Origin: Candidatus Aminicenantota bacterium
GTDB lineage: Bacteria > Acidobacteriota > Aminicenantia > Aminicenantales > Aminicenantaceae
DNA: 46,005 nucleotides
Reading direction: 5' to 3'
Assembly (NCBI GenBank): GCA_030614685.1
Contig: JAUWTO010000004.1
Span: 1 to 46,005, forward strand
Made by a program: the position numbers and the translations under genes. Shown here one piece after another: positions 40,332 to 46,005 of the stretch; position 1 is the first letter of the stretch, and the number at the start of each line of letters is the position of its first letter. The notes under the pieces were generated by a model. It was not told where the DNA came from. It saw nothing but the letters and a program-made list of their open reading frames with translations, and did not search any database.

Positions 40332-40807
40332 TTTTCACCTTTCCTGAAGAAAAAGATGTACACCAGCAAAATAGCGCCGATGGTGATACAGGAATCCGCA
40401 ACATTGAACGAGGGCCAGTGAAAAGACTTCACATAGACCTCCAGAAAATCCACAACAAAGCCTCGCATCACACGGTCGACCTGGTTGCCGAGCGCCCCTC
40501 CCAGAATGAGAGCGAGGGTGAACTTCAGCAGCCGGTCCTTGGCCGGCACCTTGAAGAAATAGAACATCACCAGCCCCAGGGCGATAAGGGAGGCCAGGGT
40601 CAGCACCACATGAATCACAGGGCTACTGCCATTGGAGAAGAATCCGAAAATCGCTCCCCGGTTCTGAACATGGCTCAGGTTGAAGAATCCCGGGATCACG
40701 GCCCTGCTGGTCCCTCGGGGGATGCTCTTGAGGATCATCATCTTGGTTATCTGATCCAGGAGCACGATGACGGCGATCAGGGCGAGATACGGGAGTGTCT
40801 TTTTCAT
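40313..40807 (-). CDS. lspA: Lipoprotein signal peptidase (signal peptidase II)
   Basis: A 164-residue membrane aspartic protease with four membrane helices. LDQITKMMI, FFNLSHVQNRGAIFGFFS, GGALGNQVDRVMRGFVVDF (first catalytic Asp) and FNVADSCITIGA (second catalytic Asp) are all present. It cleaves signal peptides of diacylglyceryl prolipoproteins. It overlaps ileS by 4 nt upstream and lgt downstream; the ileS-lspA link is widespread in bacteria. Confidence 0.96.
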   Translation of the reverse strand: MKKTLPYLALIAVIVLLDQITKMMILKSIPRGTSRAVIPGFFNLSHVQNRGAIFGFFSNGSSPVIHVVLTLASLIALGLVMFYFFKVPAKDRLLKFTLALILGGALGNQVDRVMRGFVVDFLEVYVKSFHWPSFNVADSCITIGAILLVYIFFFRKGEKCSLCF

Positions 40808-43578
40808 AGGGCCATGTCATTTACCACGTCTTCACAGCGGCGGCAGAAGCCGGGATGGGCATCGCTGGTCCCCACGTAGTCGGAATAGTTCCAGCAGCGC
40901 TGGCATTTTTTCCAGGAGACTTTATCCACGCCAACCTCGATCTCCTCTCCTCCGGCCTCTCCCAGCTCCACCGCCGACACGATGAAAAGTACTGGGAGCT
41001 CGGACCGGTATTTTTCCAACAGCTCCCGTTCCGCATCCGGGGCCTGGATCGTGATCGCGGCTTCCAGGGAGTTTCCGATCAGTTTTTCCTCCCGGGCCTT
41101 TTCCAATTTCTTGAGAACCGCTTCCCTGATCCCGCCCAGCGATTCCCATTCCTGATATGTCGCCTCCTCCAGCCACACTTCCGAGAAATCAGAGAACAAC
41201 TCCAAGTGCACAGACTCAGATTTGCCGTCATAGGCCGGCATGGCTTTCCATGCCTCTTCGGTGGTGAAGGGAAGGATGGGCGCCATCAGAGAGAGCGTGT
41301 CCCTGAGGATGTGGAAGAGTGCCGTCTGAGCAGACCTCCTCAGATCGGACTTGCTTCCCGAGCAGTAGAGACGGTCCTTCAAAACATCCAGGTAATAGGA
41401 GCTCAGCTCGACCGAAAAAAGGTTGTAGATGGCGTGAATCACCACGTGATATTCGAATTCTTGGTAGGCCTTCCTCACTTTGCGTCCCAGCCGCGCACAC
41501 TTTTCCAGGGCCCAGCGGTCAAAAAGATGCATCTCTGCCGCCGGTAGACTGTCGCTGTCCGGTGCGAACTCATGAACATTGCCCAGCAGGAAACGCCAGG
41601 TGTTGCGCAGCTTGCGGTAGGCTTCCACCAGCCTCTGCAGGATCTCGTCACCATAGCGCGCGTCTTCTTTGTAGTTGAGCATGGCCACCCAGAGGCGGAG
41701 GATCTCGGCTCCGTTCTTCTGGATGACCTCACCCGGTTCGATGACATTGCCCAGCGATTTGGCCATGGCGCGTCCGTGCTCATCCAGCACGAAACCATGG
41801 ATGATACAGTTTTTATAAGGGGCGGCCTCCCTGGCCGCTACCCCGACCAGCAGGGAACTGTTGAACCATCCTCGGTACTGGTCGTGTCCCTCGATGTACA
41901 CATCGGCTGGCCAGGGCATGTCGTCCCTTCTCCCCAGGATACCGTGGCTTGAACCGGATTCGAACCACACATCCAGGATGTTGTTCTCCTTGTCCAGGCG
42001 GCCGGATCCGCATTTTGGGCACTGCGTATCAGGAGGGATCAGCTCCTCTGAGGATCTATTGAACCAGGCGTTCGAACCTTCGCGTGTGAAAATGTCGGCC
42101 ACCCAGAGAGCGATCTTTTCATCCGCCACAGCCTCACCGCAATCGAGGCAGGTGAACGCAGGGATCGGGACACCCCAGGACCGCTGCCTCGAGATGCACC
42201 AATCCGGCCGCGTACTGACCATGCCGGCGATGCGCTCCTCACCCCAGTGCGGGATCCAGCGGACCTGCTTGATGGCCTCCAGGGCCTGTTCTCGAAAGCC
42301 GTTTTTATCCATGGCGATGAACCACTGCGCCGTGGCCCGAAATATCACGGGCTGCTTGCAGCGCCAGCAGTGCGGATAAGAATGATCGATCTCTTCGGAC
42401 TTCAGAAGGGAACCGCTTTTCTGCATGTCCGCAAGGATGATCGGATTGGCATCGAATACGTTAAGGCCGCCGTAGGTGTCGACCTCGGAAGTGAAGCTGC
42501 CGTCGTTGTCGACCGGTGTGTAGATATCCAGGTCGTAGGCCAGGCCTGTCAGGTAGTCTTCCTGGCCGTGTCCTGGTGCGGTGTGTACGGCTCCGGTCCC
42601 CTGATCAAGGGTGACATAATCAGCCAGGACGAACACCGACTCACGTTCGATGAATGGATGCCGGGCCTTGAGTCCCTCCATGTCCTTTCCTGAAAATGTC
42701 ACCAGGATCTTGGGGTCCGCAACTCCCAGGGTATCCGCCAGCACCGGAATCAGGCGCTTCGCCGCTACCAAGACCTCCTCTCCAACCTCGAAGGCGGCAT
42801 ATTCGAAGTCCGGGTGGAAGGCGATGGCCAGGTTGGCAGGCAGCGTCCAGGGCGTGGTGGTCCAGATGAGGACGGAGACAGGCTTCCCCTTGAGCTCGGG
42901 ATACCTCTCGCTCAGATCCGAGATCATGGGGAACTTGACGTAGATCGAGGGGGACCTGCGGTCCTGGTACTCGATCTCTGCCTCGGCCAGGGCTGTACGG
43001 CAGGAGGCACACCAGAGCACGGGCTTCTTCCCTTTGTAGACGTTGCCGCGCGCAAAAAAGGAGGCCAGAAAACGGAGGATGTCCCCTTCATACTCCGGAT
43101 CAATGGTGAGGTACGGTGCCTCCCATTCGCCGGAGACGCCCAGGCGGCGGAACTGGTCCCGCTGGATCCCCACATAGTGAAGCGCGTACTTCTTGCACTC
43201 CTCCCGGATGGCGATGATGGGCATATTCTTCTTCTTTTCCCCCAGGTTCTTGTCAACCTTGATCTCGATGGGCAGCCCGTGGCAGTCCCAGCCGGGCCGA
43301 TAGGGAGCCCGATACCCTTCCATGGTCTTGGACCTGACGATGAAATCCTTGAGGACCTTGTTCAGAGCGGTCCCCAAGTGAATGTTGCCGTTGGCGTAGG
43401 GAGGCCCGTCGTGCAGCACGAATGTGGGGCGCCCGCTACCCTGAGCCTGGATCTTCCGGTACAGGCCGGATTCTTCCCATTCCCGGATGATCTCGGGCTC
43501 CTTCTGCGCCAACTTCGCTTTCATGGAAAAGGAGGTCTTGGGAAGGTTCAGGGTTTTTTTGATCGTATCGCCGTCCAT
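40804..43578 (-). CDS. ileS: Isoleucyl-tRNA synthetase
   Basis: A 924-residue class I synthetase starting at the ATG at 43578, which has GGAG nine bases upstream; a GTG at 43584 is the alternative. The HIGH motif appears as HLGT (in GNIHLGTALNK, about residues 67-70) and the KMSKS loop as AMAKS (in GRAMAKSLGN), both weaker matches than usual. The editing domain (about 190-390) includes TTPWTLPANLAIAFHP. A C-terminal zinc finger holds CQRC and CRRC. It is of bacterial type with the standard length. First gene of the ileS-lspA-lgt-rluD operon; I see no T-box leader. Confidence 0.96.
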   Translation of the reverse strand: MDGDTIKKTLNLPKTSFSMKAKLAQKEPEIIREWEESGLYRKIQAQGSGRPTFVLHDGPPYANGNIHLGTALNKVLKDFIVRSKTMEGYRAPYRPGWDCHGLPIEIKVDKNLGEKKKNMPIIAIREECKKYALHYVGIQRDQFRRLGVSGEWEAPYLTIDPEYEGDILRFLASFFARGNVYKGKKPVLWCASCRTALAEAEIEYQDRRSPSIYVKFPMISDLSERYPELKGKPVSVLIWTTTPWTLPANLAIAFHPDFEYAAFEVGEEVLVAAKRLIPVLADTLGVADPKILVTFSGKDMEGLKARHPFIERESVFVLADYVTLDQGTGAVHTAPGHGQEDYLTGLAYDLDIYTPVDNDGSFTSEVDTYGGLNVFDANPIILADMQKSGSLLKSEEIDHSYPHCWRCKQPVIFRATAQWFIAMDKNGFREQALEAIKQVRWIPHWGEERIAGMVSTRPDWCISRQRSWGVPIPAFTCLDCGEAVADEKIALWVADIFTREGSNAWFNRSSEELIPPDTQCPKCGSGRLDKENNILDVWFESGSSHGILGRRDDMPWPADVYIEGHDQYRGWFNSSLLVGVAAREAAPYKNCIIHGFVLDEHGRAMAKSLGNVIEPGEVIQKNGAEILRLWVAMLNYKEDARYGDEILQRLVEAYRKLRNTWRFLLGNVHEFAPDSDSLPAAEMHLFDRWALEKCARLGRKVRKAYQEFEYHVVIHAIYNLFSVELSSYYLDVLKDRLYCSGSKSDLRRSAQTALFHILRDTLSLMAPILPFTTEEAWKAMPAYDGKSESVHLELFSDFSEVWLEEATYQEWESLGGIREAVLKKLEKAREEKLIGNSLEAAITIQAPDAERELLEKYRSELPVLFIVSAVELGEAGGEEIEVGVDKVSWKKCQRCWNYSDYVGTSDAHPGFCRRCEDVVNDMAL

Positions 43579-43613
43579 CTTCACTCACTCCAGAGTAAAA
43601 TACGCATCCGCGT

Positions 43614-43641
43614 ATTGTATCCCTCCCCCCATAAAAGTCAA
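43614..43641 (-). promoter_or_regulatory. Promoter of the ileS operon
   Basis: On the minus strand TTGACT (43641-43636), a 16-bp spacer and TACAAT (43619-43614). Start near 43607 gives a leader of about 29 nt. GGCTTGAC with a G-rich tract upstream (to about 43680) resembles the promoters at 3682 and 36136. Confidence 0.6.
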
Positions 43642-43718
43642 GCCGTCCGACCACTCCTCCCCTCCTCTCACTCTCCCATCGGCTTGGAGGGCGTCAATTC
43701 GCTTGGAGGACGGGCATC

Positions 43719-45515
43719 CTAGTAGTAATAATAGATGGATTTGTACTCAGAGATGTTTTCCCCCATCGCCTTCAACTTTTGCAGATAGCGGTGGATCGAG
43801 ACATCGGTGTACACATACGTGTTTACCAGGCTGAGTTTCTTTTCCCAGGGGTGAAACTCGTAGATTCTTCGGCCGTCGGGCAGGAGCCCGATCAGGTCAT
43901 GGTCCTGTACGGCCCGCAGGTAATTCTTGCCCAGCCCGGGGACATTGAACACGCATTCATCGGTGCGGACGGTCCCGGGAAAAAGCCTCGCTTCCTCTTT
44001 CTGTTCTTGGAGAAGCCGGGGGAAGGGCACGCGGTAGTCATCGGTCTCTTCCTTGCCCTTGGTGTTGAAGGTGTAGTATGGGGTTACGCCGATCAGCCGG
44101 AGTTTATTGCGCAGGGCCGTCGCCTCGAACCTCCGGGAGTTGTAGACGGTGTAGACCAGCTGGTTATACACATCGATCCCGGAGCGCCGGAACTTCTGAA
44201 CCGCTCGCATGGCCTGGTGCGTAATCTCATAGGGATGCTCGAAATGTGTGACGATCACGATCTCCCGCTTGCCGGGGCTGTGGAAGTGGTTGATGTCCTT
44301 GACCAGGCTGTCGGTGATTCGCTGCGGGAGGGTCACGGGCGTGCGGGTGCCGATGCGGATCCGCTGGATATTCTTGTTGCGCGACAGCTTGAACAGCATA
44401 CTCTCGAGCTTGTCGTTGGAGAGCAGGAAGGGATCGCCTCCGGTTATCAGGACCTCTTTGATCTCCGGATGGTCGGCGATCCACTGGATAGCCTTATCCA
44501 GCTTGCTCTTGGCCAGAACAGCCCCCGGCGAGTACACGTCCTCGATCTCCCAGTTGCGCTGGCAGTACACGCAGATCTGGGGACACGTGGTGATGGGCTT
44601 GAGGATGACGATCATGGGATAGCGTCGGGTGATCCCTTCGATGGGGGATGTTTCGCTCTCCAGCATGAAGTCCATGGATTTTTCCTCGCATTCCTTGGAC
44701 TCCTTGAGCTTTCGGATGTAATTGAGAGGGGGGATCACCTGTGCACGGATGGCAGCGTCATGCGCGTGGCTCGTATCGTTATCCATGAGCGAGAGGTAGT
44801 AGGGCGTGATCCCGAAGGGGACCCTGTACTCCCGCGCCAGCCTGACGGCCTCGTACTCTTCATCCGTGATCTTGACCAAGGCGCGCAATGTATCAGCATC
44901 CCGGATGATGTGGCGGACCTGCCACTTCCACTTGGCCCACTCCAGGTCTGTGGCGTCAAAATACTTGAGGATACGGTGCCTGTTCTTGTAGCGCCTTCGC
45001 TTGACATCATCCTCCAGGCCGCTGAGATACCGGTCCTGATACTGCAGCGCGTCCCCGGCCATGCGGGAGAGGTCCGCAGACCGGAGCTGGGAGGCCCGGC
45101 GGCCCTCGTATTTAGCGAAGGCCGGGGCCACCTTGGGGTAGATCCCTGCCTTGCCCACCATCCCCCATATGAGGTGTTCCAGCTCAGCGAAAAAACCCGG
45201 GGAAGGCGGGATCAGCTTCGCGTTCTGCGGTTCATTGGCCAACTGGTTGATGTACTTTAAAAAGCTGAAGCCCGAAGTCTTTTCGCTCCGTCGGGAGCTG
45301 AGCTTCGTGAAAACCCGAATCGCATCCCGCACCAGAACCCACTCCAGCGGGGGGAGCGACGGGTCTTCGTTGAAGGCCTTGACCAGCAGCTCACTCAGCA
45401 TCGCCCGGAGCTGTTTCCGCTTCTCCTCCACCGAGTCCCGGGAGAGGATGATCTTTTTAAGCGGGGGATGGATCCCCAGTATTCGAAGCAGCCGTTGTCG
45501 CTCTCGTTCTTTCAT
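43719..45515 (-). CDS. kamA: KamA-family radical SAM aminomutase-like protein with an N-terminal extension
   Basis: A 598-residue protein. Residues about 185-570 match lysine 2,3-aminomutase: WKWQVRHIIRD, FGITPYYLSLMDND, the radical SAM Cys motif CPQICVYC (Cys311, 315, 318), LITGGDPFLLSNDKL, RIGTRTPVTLPQRI, and VFNVPGLGKNYL, where Lys530 is the likely PLP lysine. The first 180 residues are helical, charged and absent from the classical 416-residue enzyme. It probably moves an amino group between C2 and C3 of lysine or a related amino acid. The gene follows nadB by 13 nt. The substrate is unproven, so the symbol marks the family. Confidence 0.85.
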   Translation of the reverse strand: MKERERQRLLRILGIHPPLKKIILSRDSVEEKRKQLRAMLSELLVKAFNEDPSLPPLEWVLVRDAIRVFTKLSSRRSEKTSGFSFLKYINQLANEPQNAKLIPPSPGFFAELEHLIWGMVGKAGIYPKVAPAFAKYEGRRASQLRSADLSRMAGDALQYQDRYLSGLEDDVKRRRYKNRHRILKYFDATDLEWAKWKWQVRHIIRDADTLRALVKITDEEYEAVRLAREYRVPFGITPYYLSLMDNDTSHAHDAAIRAQVIPPLNYIRKLKESKECEEKSMDFMLESETSPIEGITRRYPMIVILKPITTCPQICVYCQRNWEIEDVYSPGAVLAKSKLDKAIQWIADHPEIKEVLITGGDPFLLSNDKLESMLFKLSRNKNIQRIRIGTRTPVTLPQRITDSLVKDINHFHSPGKREIVIVTHFEHPYEITHQAMRAVQKFRRSGIDVYNQLVYTVYNSRRFEATALRNKLRLIGVTPYYTFNTKGKEETDDYRVPFPRLLQEQKEEARLFPGTVRTDECVFNVPGLGKNYLRAVQDHDLIGLLPDGRRIYEFHPWEKKLSLVNTYVYTDVSIHRYLQKLKAMGENISEYKSIYYYY

Positions 45516-45528
45516 GGCATTCCTGTTT

Positions 45529-46005
45529 TCATGTGTTTTTTATAAAATGGGCCCCGCGGCTGACCGGATTTCCGAGCGCGGCCTGTGTGATCAGCATAGC
45601 CACCTGGATCCCGTGTTTGAGCTCCACCACCTCGGGGTCCATTCGGGCCGACCGGTAGAACCTCTCAATGCGGTGCCGCAGATAATTCAAGTCCGCGCGC
45701 GCCCGTTCCAGGCGTTTGGGTGTTCGGATGATTCCCGCATAGTTCCACATGGTATTGCGGATGGCCGACCAGTCTTGATTGATCAGAGCCGGGTCGCTTT
45801 CCTCTTCATCACCGGGATAGTACCACTCGTGGATCTCGTCACCTGCGTAGACCCGCTGGTCATCTAACTCCTGGATGATCTTTTGAGCCGCCCGGGTGCC
45901 CCACACCAGGGCTTCCAGGAGAGATGTGGAGGCTAGGCGGTTTGCCCCATGCACTCCGGTGCAGGCCGTCTCGCCCACTGCATACAGGTCCCGGAGCGAA
46001 GTCCT
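45529..46005 (-). CDS. nadB: L-aspartate oxidase, C-terminal part (runs off the right edge)
   Basis: The reading frame is open to the window edge, so only the last 158 residues are seen. LRDLYAVGETACTGVHGANR and LASTSLLEALVWGTRAAQKI are the conserved C-terminal FAD-contact segments of NadB. A helical domain (about 35 residues in to the end) with WNYAGIIRTPKRLERARADL follows, as in NadB and the related succinate dehydrogenase flavoproteins. The Cys-x-GxHGANRLAS pattern and the short tail favour NadB. It oxidises aspartate to iminoaspartate for NAD synthesis. kamA follows 13 nt downstream. Confidence 0.9.
   Translation of the reverse strand, partial: RTSLRDLYAVGETACTGVHGANRLASTSLLEALVWGTRAAQKIIQELDDQRVYAGDEIHEWYYPGDEEESDPALINQDWSAIRNTMWNYAGIIRTPKRLERARADLNYLRHRIERFYRSARMDPEVVELKHGIQVAMLITQAALGNPVSRGAHFIKNT

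Noticed and set aside
43585-43640. Possible T-box leader before ileS
   Set aside because: The predicted leader is only about 29 nt, too short for a T-box, and the anti-terminator box is not seen.
43779-45260. 493-residue plus-strand ORF
   Set aside because: Antisense of kamA; long only because the codon usage lacks complementary stops.

Overview
The window reads as an ordinary chromosomal segment of a Gram-negative bacterium with moderately high G+C. It carries cell-elongation genes (mreBCD, mrdA, rodA), lipoprotein maturation genes (lspA, lgt), an ExbD-type protein, Sec signal peptides and sigma70-like promoters (TTGAC / TATAAT). Metabolic genes point to a peptide and amino-acid user with a TCA pathway: two OPT oligopeptide transporters, a CstA-type peptide transporter, acyl-CoA dehydrogenase, AcnB, a B12-binding mutase subunit, Mdh, a fumarase beta subunit, SucCD, a KamA-family aminomutase and an M14 peptidase. 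My taxonomic guess is an Acidobacteriota/Aminicenantia-like lineage. It rests on gene content only and is low confidence. I see no phage, IS element, CRISPR array, rRNA or tRNA.

Layout. 1-3636 (minus): end of a surface-polysaccharide operon with three GT4-type glycosyltransferases and two coiled-coil proteins, driven by a strong promoter at 3682-3711. 3942-8023 (plus): OPT transporter, CstA, then a solitary ExbD with its own promoter. 8279-12071 (minus): acyl-CoA dehydrogenase and a radical SAM-DUF2344 fusion. 12324-12815 (plus): HemG-like flavodoxin. 13074-18356 (minus): elongasome operon mreB-mreC-mreD-mrdA-rodA. 18581-22674 (plus): second OPT transporter with a PqqD-like protein, then def-fmt. 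22687-26631 (minus): acnB, B12-binding subunit, M23 peptidase. 26920-33019 (plus): mdh, fumarase beta, sucCD, PHP phosphoesterase, MATE exporter. 33133-36108 (minus): ChaN-PDZ protein and M14 carboxypeptidase. 36442-38532 (minus): variant EF-G. 38630-43578 (minus): ileS-lspA-lgt-rluD. 43719-46005 (minus): nadB (cut by the edge) and kamA.

The least explained signals are non-coding or at gene junctions. (i) An eight-G tract sits exactly where removal of one G fuses a coiled-coil ORF to a glycosyltransferase. (ii) A G-rich, quadruplex-like element lies directly upstream of the -35 box of several unrelated promoters. (iii) Several promoters place transcription start within about 3 nt of the start codon, predicting leaderless mRNAs. 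(iv) A dispersed palindromic repeat module and a separate 124-nt branched inverted repeat lie between convergent genes. (v) PBP2 has TTG in place of the KTG box. All calls come from reading the sequence; no database search was run.
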